Shown here piece after piece: positions 9,821 to 21,980 of a stretch of 64,000 bases of DNA (positions within the stretch are counted from its first letter, which is position 1; every line of letters starts with the position of its first letter). The DNA lies in assembly GCA_903772945.1 (NCBI GenBank), contig CAICTM010000433.1, positions 1 to 64,000 on the forward strand, given 5' to 3'. Source of the stretch: Seminavis robusta (taxonomy: Eukaryota > Bacillariophyta > Bacillariophyceae > Naviculales > Naviculaceae). The position numbers were made by a program, and so were the translations under genes. The notes under the pieces were generated by a model, which saw only the letters and a program-made list of their open reading frames with translations, ran no database searches and was not told the origin of the DNA.

Positions 9821-10945
9821 CTATTGTTGTGTCACTTTCCACAATACCGACTTTGCAGTTTCGTAGGTAGTCCACGAAATGGCGACCGCCGGTGTATGAG
9901 ACATGACTCTCGGTACCAGTCCACGGAACAATCCAATGGCCCCTTCTTGTTTCAGAATGTGTTGCAATGCTTGGTATCCCGTCCGAACGACTCGTTCTTC
10001 GGATGCCACATTAATTTTCTGCGGACAATGGGCCGGTGGTGTCGGCCAACACGCCGGTGCCATTTGTTGTGTTTGCAACAATGTCTTGATCCGATCGAGG
10101 GGTGTCGTGGCCGCCGATGCCACAAAGCCCGCCGCGGCGGATGCCATGAGCGTGGTGGAGAGTGTTAGCGGTTGATGATTGTTGTCGGTCCACATTTGTT
10201 TGAGTGTTTCATTGGTGGAGACCATGATCATTCCATAAGGCAAATTGGCAAAGAGGGTAATGGGGAAACTTCGGTACAATGCTACCATGCCTTCCTTTTG
10301 TACCATTTGCTGTAGAGCAAACGACATGCTACCTCGGTAATGTCCTATTTGGAGACGTTGTTTGACGGTATCCAATGGAGCCATGATCATGTCATGTCCC
10401 AGTGTTGCCGTGGCTCCCGCCATCATACCACCGTACCATGCCAATTCGGCATTGCCGTTATTGGTGAAGAACGCCTTGACCATTTCGTAGGACGAAAAGT
10501 AAATGGCATGGGCCGGCACGCATCCAATCATGACGGTCTGGACTCCTCTCCACAGTCGCATAATGCCTTCCGGCTTGGGTGGCTCGGCCGTAGTAGTGGT
10601 TGCGGCGTCTGCCAAGACGGCTGGTTCACTCATAAGAAATCGCATCGTTTGCCACATGCCCTGCGGCAGTGTGTGGCTTTTCCCTTGTTGTGGCGGCAGC
10701 GGCATTCGTCCACGCATTTGCGAGGAAGGATGATGCATGGCCGTGGCGGTCGACTTGACGACTTGCTGTTGTTGATACGAAGGCGAGAACTTGCAATTGG
10801 CACAAACCTGAATGTGGGTTCGAACGGTATCCAATGGATAAACTAGGGTATGCTCTGCCAGACCGGCAGTGCTACCCGCCACACAGTGATGCCAAAAGGG
10901 AGACTTGCCGTCCCACTCTTCCCAATCTTCGTCAATGTCCGACAT
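9821..10945 (-). CDS. Mitochondrial carrier (SLC25), mitoferrin-like
   Basis: Single exon, 374 aa from the ATG at 10945 (MSDIDEDWEEWDG); the open frame runs further upstream but only from a TTG. Three carrier repeats are seen with their signatures: TLVYPLDTVRTHIQ (repeat 1), MIMAPLDTVKQRLQ (repeat 2) and AATTPLDRIKTLLQ (repeat 3). AGSTAGLAEHTLVYP, GCVPAHAIYFSSYEMVK and NLPYGMIMVSTNE are close in pattern to mitoferrin (AGxxAGxxEHxxMYP, GxxPAHAxYFxxYE), the inner-membrane iron importer that feeds haem and Fe-S synthesis. The loop after helix 1 carries an unusual insertion of about 80 residues rich in Gln and Pro. The acidic N-terminus lacks an obvious presequence, as is usual for carriers. Carrier family is certain; the iron substrate is an inference. 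Confidence 0.85.
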   Translation of the reverse strand: MSDIDEDWEEWDGKSPFWHHCVAGSTAGLAEHTLVYPLDTVRTHIQVCANCKFSPSYQQQQVVKSTATAMHHPSSQMRGRMPLPPQQGKSHTLPQGMWQTMRFLMSEPAVLADAATTTTAEPPKPEGIMRLWRGVQTVMIGCVPAHAIYFSSYEMVKAFFTNNGNAELAWYGGMMAGATATLGHDMIMAPLDTVKQRLQIGHYRGSMSFALQQMVQKEGMVALYRSFPITLFANLPYGMIMVSTNETLKQMWTDNNHQPLTLSTTLMASAAAGFVASAATTPLDRIKTLLQTQQMAPACWPTPPAHCPQKINVASEERVVRTGYQALQHILKQEGAIGLFRGLVPRVMSHTPAVAISWTTYETAKSVLWKVTQQ

Positions 10946-13506
10946 GATGATAGTGGATTCTGAAGATAGTGTCCTGTTGCTGGATGGTTTCTTTCCGAGG
11001 GTAGAATTGCTAAATGGGTCAGTATCGGATTTTTTTATGATACTAGATACCTGGCCTCGTGACTTGGATAATCGAATTGGTTGTAGCAATCAAAGGACTG
11101 AGGTGGCAGAACGCAATAGCCTTGTCTTGTTGCACTTGTTGTTGTCTTTTTCGTCGTTTGTTTGCTTATTGTTGCGCTTTGTTTATAGTCGGCTGATCGG
11201 AATTATATCACTGGACCACGATCGGAAGGCTGTTGGCGGATGACTTTACTCCGAACTGATAGATGATTCGATTCGTAAAGAGAGGGCCTGAATTGGGTTG
11301 CTATCTTGGGCTCTTGTGCTTTGGCGTGATAGAACGTTCTCGTCGTCCTTTCTTTGGGCCGGGTTTCAATTGCTGGAGAGACAACAAATGAGATCCAACA
11401 AATGCAAGGGAGGGAGCTTTCGGCACCAGAGGGATCGAGGAATGGAGGGTATTCTCATCATCGATTGGTCTGTACTGCCGTCCGTAGGATTCGCAAAACA
11501 ATGCAGTTGTGGGACAGCCATTGTAAAATGTAAAACCTGCCTGTGAAAATGTACCTACTTCTTGTCAAATTCATGTTTAAACAAAGGCTATAGATCTTTT
11601 CAGTGGAACCTCCGAGGGTTAGACGCATTGAGAGATTTTGAGAGGCCCAGCTTGGTGATGGGAGTCACACAACCAACCCGCCTTGCCCGCACTGATTGTT
11701 CTGACATGTCCTTCGTTCTGCCGACCGCATCAAGAGCAAAACGAATGGACGATGGTCTTTTCCGTGGCACCAATCCCAGGCAGGGTTGGTTGCAATCACT
11801 AATAGTAGGGCACGTTCGTGGCCGTGGTCCGAGACGGAACACCACTGCCACCGTAGATATTTCATGCATGGTAGAGTGGCGGGATAGGCACATGTCTGCT
11901 GCTTGGCCTCTTTGCTTTACGGCGCGGAAAAGAGAGTCATTGGAACCATTCTACATCCTCTTCAACGCACGCTGAGGGAACTCTGGTCACTGCTAAGTCT
12001 ACGTAGTGCAGCTTGCCCCGTTCCTCGAAAAACGAACTGGCAGTGGCTGCGACGAAAGCAACGCAGCCACGATAGTCATGTTCCAACCCTTTTTAGTATA
12101 CTCCGGGCTTCTCGTCTATCTCTCAAGCATGGTGTCTGTTCTATACTGTTTGCTCCTAGTTTCTCTCCTGTAGAGAAATCCAATGATGCGGTGTATCGTG
12201 GGGCAGCTGGTCATCAATATCGGTAGCTAGCTGCAGGTAGTCCGTCTATCTAGTAGAGTCTCGAGTTAGGTAAGTGGATGCATCGTCCCCTCGACAGGCT
12301 GTTCGGCAAAGAACCCCTGGTTGGTACTTCCAGAAGGCTACGCTTTCGCCTTTGGCTGTCGTAGTCATTTGCTTCTATCTGCCAAGTTTCCAGCTTCGTC
12401 CAGTAGTGATCCATACCTGCCCACACCGGTACAGCCCGAGAATGCATTTGCTTCTTTAGCCGGCTGTTGACGAACTGGCTGAGCAGGCGTGAACAAAAGA
12501 AAGATCGTACTGGTATCGCTGATCACATCTCTCTCGCACACTCATGAGGCCACTACGGTAGCTAGTGCACAAGAAGACTTGCTGCGTTGTTATGAACCCA
12601 AAAATAGTCACCATTTTGGAACTGTGTTGTGGTTCCAATCCTAGAAAGTCTTCGCACCTCCGCCATCAGTGCGGTCATCGTCGATCTCGAGGAGTGTAGA
12701 CAGCCGCTCACTACTCATCCCATAACCAGACCAACTTCAGGACATATTCCTGGACCAAATGAATCCAGGGTCTACATGTAATCCCGGACCCATCCCTGGT
12801 CCATCGTCAGGCCGCAGTCTACCACTCCTGGACCAACACTTGGACCAACTCCAGGACTGCACTACACTAGGACCAACTCCAGGAACTACCGGTACCCATG
12901 CTCAATCTCTAAGCCCCACTCTTTTCCCATCTCCAGCCTCCACACCTGGACCCATTAATGCCCCACTCACTCAGAGGCCCCACTCCGGACTCCGGACCAC
13001 TGTCTCCAGTTTCTCCTAGCTAGCTAGACCCTACTGATACCACCTCGTACATCGTAACACCGCCGGACCTTGGAGGAGGTGCTACCCAAACTGTTGACGC
13101 GAGCATTAAATACCGTGTATCTTTTAAGTCCAAATTTTCAATCTCTCTAAGTAAAATTGTCAAGAGAGTTCTCATTTATATTGTTGCCAGATGCTGCCAA
13201 GCGCTCACATTTTGGCTCTGGATCCATGTTTTGCATGAAAGTCTGGTTCAGGTTGTTGTACAACTGAGCCAATCCCAAAGTCGACTTCTATCGGTAGTCT
13301 TTCTTGGTGTGCAAGCTGCAAGCCACTCTGATCACCTCTTACGAAGCTTCGAGCAGTTCGCATTGGAATGCACACCAGACCTGGCATCCTTTGGAAACCC
13401 TTGATACCTTCCAATTCAATCTCCCTCGCATAAACTTGACATCAGCGTGGAGAGCGCGCAAACCCCCTTCCTTCAACTCTTTTGTCTGCATCCTTTTCAG
13501 TCGACA
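10946..13506. other. Intergenic region with second CCTGGACC minisatellite
   Basis: No gene supported in 2.5 kb. Open frames at 11,562-11,975 and 11,600-11,893 are antisense to each other and lack motifs. From about 12,740 to 13,000 the sequence repeats CCTGGACCAACTCCAGG-like units, the same family as at 5270-5690. The bases before 13,507 hold the leader of the hydroxylase gene. Confidence 0.4.
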
Positions 13507-14980
13507 ATGTCTTCTTTATTTTCTCGGCGCTTGCTATCGCTCTCCTTGCTGACAGTGTTGGCGCCCGTGGGAAACGCAGAAGAACTACATGCCACCAACA
13601 CTGACCCAGAACTGCAGCAACCGCCACCTGCTGCCAGCTACGGCGTGGACTGTTCCTTTCCCATTCATAGCGACTATGAAGCCAACAGCTGTGGCGATTT
13701 GCTGGGTGACCGACAAAAGTTCTATGAAGACTTGATTGCAGGATGCCGAGCAAAGTACGCATACCGATGTGATCAGACGGAAGAAGATCGAATCCTTCAA
13801 CTGCGTCATCAACCACAATCTCTTCTCAACTACACAACCCATGGCTTTGCCAAGATTCGAGCTCCCGAGCGATTGTTCCGTATTTTGAAGAATCACTGGG
13901 AACGCAACAAGGACAAACAAGGCTACGAGGAAAAGTGGCCCAAGGGACACACCTATGTGAATCATTGGGAACACAAAACCACTTACTACAACTTGGGCGA
14001 GCCCGAATTGGGTGGGGGGTTGGATCTGGCAGAACTCGTCTCGGATCTGGCACAGCCGATTATCGAAGAATGGACTGGTCAAGAGCTCCGACCTACCAGC
14101 TTGTATGGCATCCGAGTCTACCACAAGGGATCCATCTTGGCCCCTCACGTGGACCGAAACCCATTGATTAGTTCGGCCATTGTGAATGTTGCCAGTGATC
14201 CGGATATGGAAGAAGATTGGCCTCTGGAAGTCTATGGTTCGTCCTGACAAGCAATTCTTAGTATCCCAAGCTGATTTTGCAAAGTTCGATCTCATTCCCT
14301 CACCACGTTTGTCTTTGGTGCACTGTTCAGATCGCGACGGCAAGGCTGTGAACATTTCAATGAGCCCCGGTGATATGGTTCTATACGAGAGTGGTACTGT
14401 GATTCATGGCGTAAGTCTGTTACCACGGAAGGAGTAAGCAAACAGTTTCCGTTTCAATGCTCACCCCGCCGTTCCATCTTGAAACCACACACGCATCAAT
14501 CAACGCATCATTCACTTGCATCAATCCACTTTCCAGCGACCATTTCCCCTAAAAGGAAAGTACTATGCAAACACCTTTATCCATTTCGAGCCAACCGGAC
14601 GAACACTAGAGGACGTTGACGAAGAGGATAATTACTACGATTCTCCTGAGAACCCTGCTGCATACGAGGGTGATGTTCGACTTCCACCTTACATGATCGC
14701 GGGATCAGAAGCAGCCACGCGATACTCCATAAGCAATCATTGGGGTTGGGAACTAGACGGGTCGCAATTTGAAGAAGAATTTGACGACTCTGAAGAGGAT
14801 GATGAGGACTCGGAAGATGAAGACGAAGATGAAAGCATGGAAGAGGAGAGTATGATAGAACGAAAGGAGGCTGCTCACGATTCAAGTAGTCCTAGTTGCC
14901 TGAGCAACACGGACCCTGCATTGGCACCCGCAGAGTGTCAATCAGAGTTAGAATCGTCGATGAAAACAGCAACAGCGTAG
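13507..14980 (+). CDS. Prolyl 4-hydroxylase-like 2-oxoglutarate/Fe(II) dioxygenase
   Basis: Three exons placed by frame and conservation: 13507-14236, 14331-14410, 14537-14980, giving 417 aa. Introns are 94 and 126 bp, GT-AG. The ATG at 13507 starts a secretory signal (RRLLSLSLLTVLAPVGNA). The catalytic domain shows the iron ligands H-V-D at about residues 214-216 and the distal His in VIHG (269). The spliced reading DWPLEVY-D-RDGKAVNISMSPGDMVLYES, then HG-RPFPLKGKYYANTFIHFEP, matches the family exactly across both junctions; the Lys after the distal His would bind 2-oxoglutarate. Proline hydroxylation of secreted or wall proteins in the ER/Golgi is the family role. The C-terminal 140 residues are unusual: a strongly acidic, disordered tail (DDSEEDDEDSEDEDEDES) absent from typical family members. 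Confidence 0.88.
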
Positions 14981-15755
14981 AGGGCACAACGCTACCAGTA
15001 CGTATCCGGACAAGATCCTGCAGGACGTCGCTGTTCGGACGGCAACGAAGGATCTGTTCAAAGGAAGCCTAACAGACAAACCGTTCAATCCACAACACTA
15101 TCGATACACACAGTTCTACATAACTCGTACAATAGAAAACGATTCATTCCGTGAAGGGTCATCGGGATGATCACAAGGTGCAGAGGCTCCATGCTTCAAA
15201 TTCAGTAGAACTGTCTCGTTTGAGGTAAGCCGAAGGCAAACAATTTGCATTTTACGTACATCGAGAATGATAAGGACAAAGTGGCCGGCTACTCCATATG
15301 AATGTGCGGGTGGGCTGGTCTTTTCAACCCCCCCCCCCCCCTCCAAGGGCCACATCATGGCACTGCAATGGCATGAAGCCATGTGTCACGTCAACAAATG
15401 GCCGTGGTGTCGTCTTGTACACACATTCAAGATACCACGTTGTCCATAAAGAGTCTTCCTGATTGTCGTGCAAGGATATCCGATGGGCTACCGGTACATG
15501 TACTCTACTATTGCTGGCTAGGTCGAGTATCGTTGGCCGCCCGTGCCAGTTGAAGGATCATCAATTGTCAACGCACCTTAGTTTTTCCTGACTAGCTGTG
15601 GCTCGCCTCTATGTTTTCCCTTATTTCTGCTTTTTTTGTTTCAAGGCAGCTTTTTTCTCGCCACAGCCGCATTTTTTCATTATTTTTCTACTCCACCGAT
15701 TGTGATCAGTAGACTACTCCATCCCTTCTCACACCTTCTTATTGGAACTGTCACC
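14981..15755. other. Intergenic region, poly-C tract
   Basis: No gene recognised. A run of about 14 C residues lies near 15,329-15,342. The final 100 bases form the leader of the next gene. Confidence 0.4.
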
Positions 15756-17422
15756 ATGAGCACCGGCATCTGCGTCCGTGATGGTATGCTGTACATCAAA
15801 CACAGCAGCTGGAAACAAGTTACGTTGCTGCAAACAACCAAAATGCTGCGGCAAATTGAGACAACCGAGTCCATCAGAGAACTTCGGCTTGATTCCAAGC
15901 AGTGGTACGACGGAGTCTCCAAACAAGATTTCATCTATGCCATATCCATTGTCCAGTCGTTTGAGCGAAATCCATGTATTACTAAGCTGAAGTCGAGATG
16001 CAGCTGAACTCGATTCAAAAGTGCCAAAAGGAATTTATCGATTTTCTGGACTACGCGTCCAAGGCTATCACTCACTTTTCCATATCTACGATGCGTACAT
16101 CACAAGACAACTGGCCTTTAGATATCACTATTGACACTATTGTCAAATCTATTGTGTCTTTGCCAAATCTTGAGAACCTAAGCCTGGATTGCCAATATCC
16201 AAATTTTTATGGAGCATTTCTCAGTGCAGTTGAAACATCCGGCTTTCATCCAAAGGAATTGAAAATTCGGCTCTCATGCCCGAGTCTTTGTTCCAAAGCT
16301 ATCGCTTTTTTGTCATCCACTGCACTGATGCACACAAAGATTGGCCTTCACTACTCTTTTGCTTGGCGCGTGTCGGAATCTGATCTGGTAAAGGCGTCCA
16401 TGCACTTGTCAATGCTATTGGCTGCCCTGAGACCAGCCAGTCAAGTCCAAGAGCTACGGATTGCCTATTGTCCCCAAGAAATTAAGAAGCAGTGTGGTGA
16501 AAGCTTGAGAATGTTCCTTTGTGACAATGAATTCTTGGAAACTCTATCACTTTCTGGCGACTTTTCCTCCAATGTCATCACTGAACTGGTCACCGGTCTG
16601 AACCAGAATAGGTCTGTGAAGCAGTTTATCTTTGCATCACACAGGTCAAACGATCTTTCACAAATCATTGGAGCATTGACGGAGCCATCATCACAAGGCC
16701 CTTGTGTTCAAGAATTTCAGTTGACATGTCACGACGATCCAAAAGAAAGCCAAGTAAATCATTGGGCACCTCGCCGTTTGGTAACAAGTCCATCGTGCAA
16801 CCTGCGGAAACTAAAGCTTCGCGGTTTCAATGCTAGCCACATGGTCCCAGTACTGAGAGCCTTGCCGTGCTGTCATCCAAAGTTGGAGTCTTTGGAAATC
16901 GAGGATACTGTTGTACAGGGCGACAATCCATTGCAGGTCATGGATGCTTTCATCTCCGTCCTTCCAAAGAGCGGAAACTTTCCCAATTTGAAACAGTTGG
17001 TCATATCGGAGGCAGTCGAGGACCTTGACTTTGAAGACGAGCCTAATGATGCCCTTGATGTTGCACTATTGGAGAAATGGAAGGAGCTGAAGCCAAAACT
17101 CCTCCAGTCCCTGAAAAACAACAATATCCACTTGGAACAAGTAGAGCTTGCTGCTATCGATTCTGCTGGATCAACTGAGGACGAGTCGTTTGAAAGGGAC
17201 CTGAAGAGCGTTTGTACTCGCAACAAGGCAGCCAAGCTTGCCACGGCATTGACAACCGGAACACTTCCGTGGTCGTCGTTTCCAGAGATCGTGGAGACGA
17301 TCATGAAAGACAGCACCGAGGAAGACTTGACAAACGGAACACTGGAATTGGTTTGGATAGAACACCTCCAGACCGTTCTCATTCCCTTCCTTACACGCCA
17401 CGGAGGTGGCCGTATCGTTTGA
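15756..17422 (+). CDS. Leucine-rich-repeat-like protein with a frame break
   Basis: Two overlapping open frames make one protein. Frame 3 runs from the ATG at 15756 (MSTGICVRDGMLYIKHSS) to a stop at 16007; frame 2 then continues from about 15986 to the stop at 17420-17422. Leucine-rich-repeat spacing (IRELRLDS, LENLSLDC, PKELKIRL, VQELRIAY, LRKLKLRGF, LESLEIED) is seen across both. Together they would give roughly 550 residues without signal peptide or membrane span, so a cytosolic or nuclear scaffold is likely. The frames meet at CTGAA-GTCGA...CTGAA-CTCGA: dropping 17 bases (about 15987-16003) would restore ITKLKLNSIQKCQ. No GT-AG intron of suitable length gives that reading, so this is a real or artefactual frameshift; the gene may be non-functional or the assembly wrong here. 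Confidence 0.6.
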
Positions 17423-17606
17423 ACAACAAGGAGCGCAGAAAGTGAATGCAAGAACTCGTCTGCTATAGAGCAACGAGCCGACCACGACACTCAGTGAACA
17501 ATTGGGAGAACACCAGCAGGGAAAGAAAACCAAGCCTATTCGAAATCAACTGGCTGTACAACAATCATACATGTAGTAAATGAAACGTAGTAGATGAAAC
17601 ATCCAA

Positions 17607-19029
17607 CTAATATACTCCAGTTAGCCATGATCGACTGAGCACGAGTAGCATCTTGACTCGATCCCATCGATCCACATCAACTCCACGAAGTTGGGGATGA
17701 AAGACATTGTAGTTGATTGGATCGGATTCCAGTTTGGACAAGTAATGCAGTGCCGGAACCATGGGCAACAGACAGGAACGTCCTGCTTTTGGGATTTGAC
17801 CCTGTAATGACTGCGCCTTTATCAAATGGCCCGATGCCAGCATTGCCATTTGTTGGACAGCCTCGTCCCAGTCCAGTTTGTCGCGTTCATCCGGCCAGGT
17901 CGTCTCCTCTGGATAGTCGGCCAAATCTTGCAGGATGCTGTAGGGAAAGGTAGCCGGCAACAATTCGACAGGGATTGGGATTTCCCCCATCACTACCCGC
18001 ACGGGTGCAGCTCGTAGATTGACCAAGACGCCCATGCCCACTCCGGCATGAGATGCCACAATATCGGCGTCGTCATTGCGAATTCCCAAACATTCCAGGG
18101 TCAGATAGAGTCGACTACTGACCGATTCCTCTGCATACCGCGTGACTTCTTGCATTGTATTCCACTGCACCACATCCACATCGGCTTCTCTGGCTTCGAT
18201 CAGGCGTTCCAAAAACCTCCGCGTCAGTTCCTTGTCATGGATTGCCCGTGCCAACGAGGCAGCCACCGGGTCCGCCGCAAACGAAGACAAGGATGTTGCT
18301 GCTTGCTCCAAAGTGCTACTGCCCGTGTAGACTGCATCGAGGAGATCTTTCCATCGTTGAAATTTGAGCTGAACTGCCAATGTGCTATTATCTGCCCCAC
18401 CTCGGAGCCTCGCACTCCCTTGCTTGACAGAAGCCAATTCCACGTTGAATGCCAAGAGAGCAAAGTATTCTTGTTGCACCTTTTTGGGCATTAACAATCC
18501 GCATACTGAAATAAATTGTATATTGTGTGGTTTTGAATATTATGTTCAGGAGTGTCAAGTCAGAAGAGTATTGCAGGTTGTCGTGTGGTTGTGGTATGTC
18601 GAAGAAGGGTATAATAAAGTAGAAAAGGCTGGGTGAGTTATGTCTCGCCATCCTTCGAATTGCAGGATATTCCCAATCAACCGTAGATATAGAGTCTCTT
18701 GATCGTATCCCTGCATTCTGTGAATGGAACTTACAGTATCCTTCCCTGTCTCTGTCTCTCACCAAGTCTACACAGTAATTGTGATCTAGTCGAATTCGTT
18801 CCTTGGTAGCAGCCATTGGATTTTGATCATTATTCTGTCCAGCACTGGACTGCATCCATCGTTTCGCCATTATTTGTGTTCGAAAGGCATATCCATGAGA
18901 TCTTCCCACGATGCTAGTGTTGTTGGCTCGAGAAGAGATCAGCGTCTTCCTCACATGATGGGTAGTTCTTGGCAGCAGAGGAACATGATGCAGGGCAAGA
19001 ACTCCAGATCTCGTCAGCGGATGCACCAT
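17607..19029 (-). CDS. NDUFAF6-like complex I assembly factor (squalene/phytoene synthase fold)
   Basis: Two exons: 18735-19029 and 17607-18505 (minus strand), with a 229 bp GT-AG intron, giving 397 aa. The splice restores the conserved block [44 protein letters not shown], matching the NDUFAF6 N-terminal motif (YCxxLVRxRDYEGFLCxLLLP..FALRAFNVELA). Further matches are RLYLTLECLGIRNDDADIVASHAGVGMGVLVNLRAAP and, near the end, NVFHPQLRG. NDUFAF6 is a matrix protein of the squalene/phytoene synthase superfamily that lacks prenyl-synthase activity and is needed for early complex I assembly. The first 70 residues (Arg/Ser/Thr-rich, few acidic residues) fit a mitochondrial presequence. Starting at the internal Met of exon 2 alone would lose these motifs, so the two-exon model is preferred. 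Confidence 0.87.
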
Positions 19030-19635
19030 TGCTCCTTGGTTCAGGTTCGGTTGATCAATGCTTACAGTAGTTTAACTAGCTACTAGGCAGCAAGGAGGCT
19101 CCCAATAACGTCAACGCAGATACAAGCAACCAAGAAGGTCAATGGCAGTACCATACATGCAGATTGGTCTCGGGTCCATTCATGGCCTAGTGACTCATCG
19201 ACGCCGAAGATCCAATTCGGAAATCTAGACTAATCGAATCTTTTGTGTATCTTTAGGTGAGCTAGCAGAGCTGGTGTTTGCGAACCCCCGATACTCCGCG
19301 AAGGGTTCGCTTCCTCTAAAACCCAAGCCGAAGAGGCGGCGTGACTGGACTCTTTGCGATCAGCCAAGACCAGCTCCTCTGCAAGCAAAGGACCCACCAA
19401 AACCAATCACAACGATGCCGAGATCCCAGCGTTCTCAATGACACCCTTTTTCCTTCCTTTCCTCGGAAGCCAACAACCTTGACGCTTCGCTTTGACATGC
19501 TTGAATCCTCATCAGAAGCGCCACTAGTAGTATCATAATGTCTCACTAACTCATAATAAACCCTCCTACAGCATCACTACAATAATAAGGATCCTGTAAC
19601 AAAGAAAAATCTCCCAAAAAGAATTCTTTTCCACC
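19030..19635. other. Divergent intergenic region
   Basis: Six hundred bases between the divergently transcribed NDUFAF6-like and PCCA genes. It should hold both promoters; I see no clear TATA element or repeat array. One AGCT run lies near 19,076. The sequence immediately before 19,636 (CCACC) is a strong start context for PCCA. Confidence 0.35.
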
Positions 19636-21980
19636 ATGTGGCAACGTCAAGTCATCCGCAACAGTCGCTCCCTCCAGACTCGTCTGGCAGCGAAAGCCCG
19701 TTGCTTTAGCAGCACCAGTTCTACTCTCCAACAATTCGACACTCCAGATGGAAAACCATTCCGTGTCATGGTCGCCAACAGAGGCGAAATTGTCCAACGA
19801 ATCCAACGAACGTGCACTCAATATCCCGACCTTTTCGAAACCGTTGTGGTCCATTCCACGGCCGATGCCATGGCGCCCTTTGTCGCCGAGGCTTCTGGAT
19901 CCGTCAAACCCGTCTGCATTGGTCCCGCCGCGGCCAGTCAATCTTATTTGAATGTAGATAAAATTCTGCAAACCATCGAACAGACGGGTAGTCACATGGT
20001 CCACCCCGGATACGGCTTTTTGAGCGAAAATGCCGATTTTGCCAAAACCATTACCAACGCTGGAGTCGTCTGGTTGGGACCTCCTCCTCATGCCGTACAA
20101 GAAATGGGAGATAAATTACGAAGCAAAGAAGTCGCCGTCGATGCTGGTGTCACGGTCGTACCGGGATATGAAGGTGTCTTGGAAAGTGTCGATCAAGCTC
20201 TGGAAGTCGTCAAGGATATTGGATATCCCGTCCTTCTAAAGGCGGCTGCTGGAGGTGGTGGTAAAGGAATGCGAATCTGCCACAATGATCAAGATCTCAA
20301 GGAAGCATACGGAATGGCAAAGTCCGAAGCCAAGTCATTCTTCAGTGATGACAGGCTCTTGATTGAAAAGTACATTGTCAACCCTCACCATATTGAATTC
20401 CAAGTCCTTTGCTCACGCAATCCGACCACCAACGAAATTGATGTCGTCGTTTTCCCCGAACGAGAATGCTCCATTCAACGTCGAAACCAAAAGGTCATTG
20501 AAGAATCTCCTTCCGTATTGTTGACGGAAGAATCGCGCCAAAAAATGGTGGCTCAAGTCAGACAGTTGTGCAAGACCGTCGGATACGAGAGTGCCGGAAC
20601 CATTGAGTTCCTGGTCGAAGCTCCACCCGGTGGCGAACAGAGCTTTTACTTTTTGGAAATGAACACTCGATTGCAAGTCGAGCACCCCATTTCGGAGGCT
20701 GTTTGCGGTGTGGACCTCGTCAAGGGAATGCTCTGGATTGGAGCTGGATGGGGATTGCCCGAAGAGTTCCATACCAACGAACCCATTCTCCCCTACAAGG
20801 GACATGCCATTGAAGCCCGTATCTACGCCGAAGATCCGCTCCGTGGGTTCTTGCCATCCACGGGCCCTCTTCGCCCCTATGTGGAACCCGTCGACACGTT
20901 CAAGGCAAATCCAACTGCCCCCGAGTACACTCGCATGGACTCTGGAGTGGCCAATGGACATGTCGTGACGCCATTCTACGATCCCATGTTGTCCAAGACC
21001 ATTTATTATGCTGCTGACCGCCCTACAGCCGTTGAGGGTTTGGCCACTGCCCTGGACCAGTACATTATTGAAGGTGTGCAACACAATGCTCGCCTCGTCA
21101 ATGCCGTCTTGAGGCACCCCGAATTCATGGCTGGAAACACACCCACAAGCTTTCTGGAAACTCACTTCCCGGATGGATTCCAAGGCGTACAACTCTCATT
21201 GGCCAAAGAAGAGGAAATGGCGGTGGGAGTCGCCATGATTGAGTCCTTCAAGAATGAACTCACCATGTCCAAACCGGGAGAACCTCTCATGGTTCAGTTG
21301 GGAGGCATGTTTGGAAAGGCCTTCAAGGTAACTCTCGGGGAAGAAACCGCCACAGTGCAGTACATCACCAAGACTCCCGAGGAGGAAGAGAATGGAGCTG
21401 TGCGTACGGTCAGTTTGAGCCAAATGGGCAAGGAGGGAGCCACAGTGGATTATCAACCACGCAAGTATTTGGCCGAGGTTTCGCTAGACAATACTCCAAG
21501 GTTCATCCAGGTACGTACATGTAGTTTCTCACGAAAACACAAGAAACACAAGTGGTGTTTTCTCACAAAATCGTTTTCTCTTTGATCTCACAGGTAGTGA
21601 GCAAGGAGGCAACAGGAGAACTCAACGTGCAAATGTATGGCGCCAACATGCCAGTTCTGATTGAGACGGAACGGGAATATGAACTCTCTTCTCACATGCA
21701 TGAACCCGTCAAGCAGGACACTACGGATATCGTTCCCAGTCCCATGCCTGGAACTGTGATGAGCTATGCCGTTCAGGAAGGAGATCTCGTTGAGGACGGA
21801 CAAGAGCTTTGCATTGTCGAGGCAATGAAGATGCAAAACATTATCCGTAGTCATCGCAAGGGAGTCGTGGAAGCCCTGCTCGTGAAGACTGGCTCGTCGG
21901 TGGCAGCTGACGAAGTGATCATCAAGCTCGTGCCTGAAACCGATGACGAAGAAGACGATGCACCCGCAAAGGCAGCTTAG
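19636..21980 (+). CDS. PCCA: Propionyl-CoA carboxylase alpha subunit (biotin carboxylase + BCCP)
   Basis: Two exons, 19636-21510 and 21594-21980, with an 83 bp intron (GTACGT...CACAG), 753 aa. The first 35 residues (RQVIRNSRSLQTRLAAKARCF) fit a mitochondrial presequence. Biotin carboxylase blocks: MVANRGEIVQRI, HPGYGFLSENADFA, AAAGGGGKGMR (ATP grasp), ERECSIQRRNQKVIEESPS, EMNTRLQVEHPISE. The middle region with YQPRKYLAEV is the BT (subunit-contact) domain of PCCA. The C-terminal BCCP domain has PSPMPGTVMSY and the biotinyl-lysine site EAMKMQN. MCCA is the main alternative; the RRNQKVIEE block and BT region favour PCCA. The enzyme carboxylates propionyl-CoA to methylmalonyl-CoA in branched-chain amino acid and odd-chain fatty acid breakdown; the beta subunit is not in the window. 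Unusually, VQRIQRT replaces the more common 'IACRVIRT' after the first motif. Confidence 0.9.

Noticed and set aside
15951-16003. 53-base GT-AG intron to explain the leucine-rich-repeat frame change
   Set aside because: It would remove a conserved repeat segment (VQSFERNPCITKL) and is shorter than every other intron in the window.
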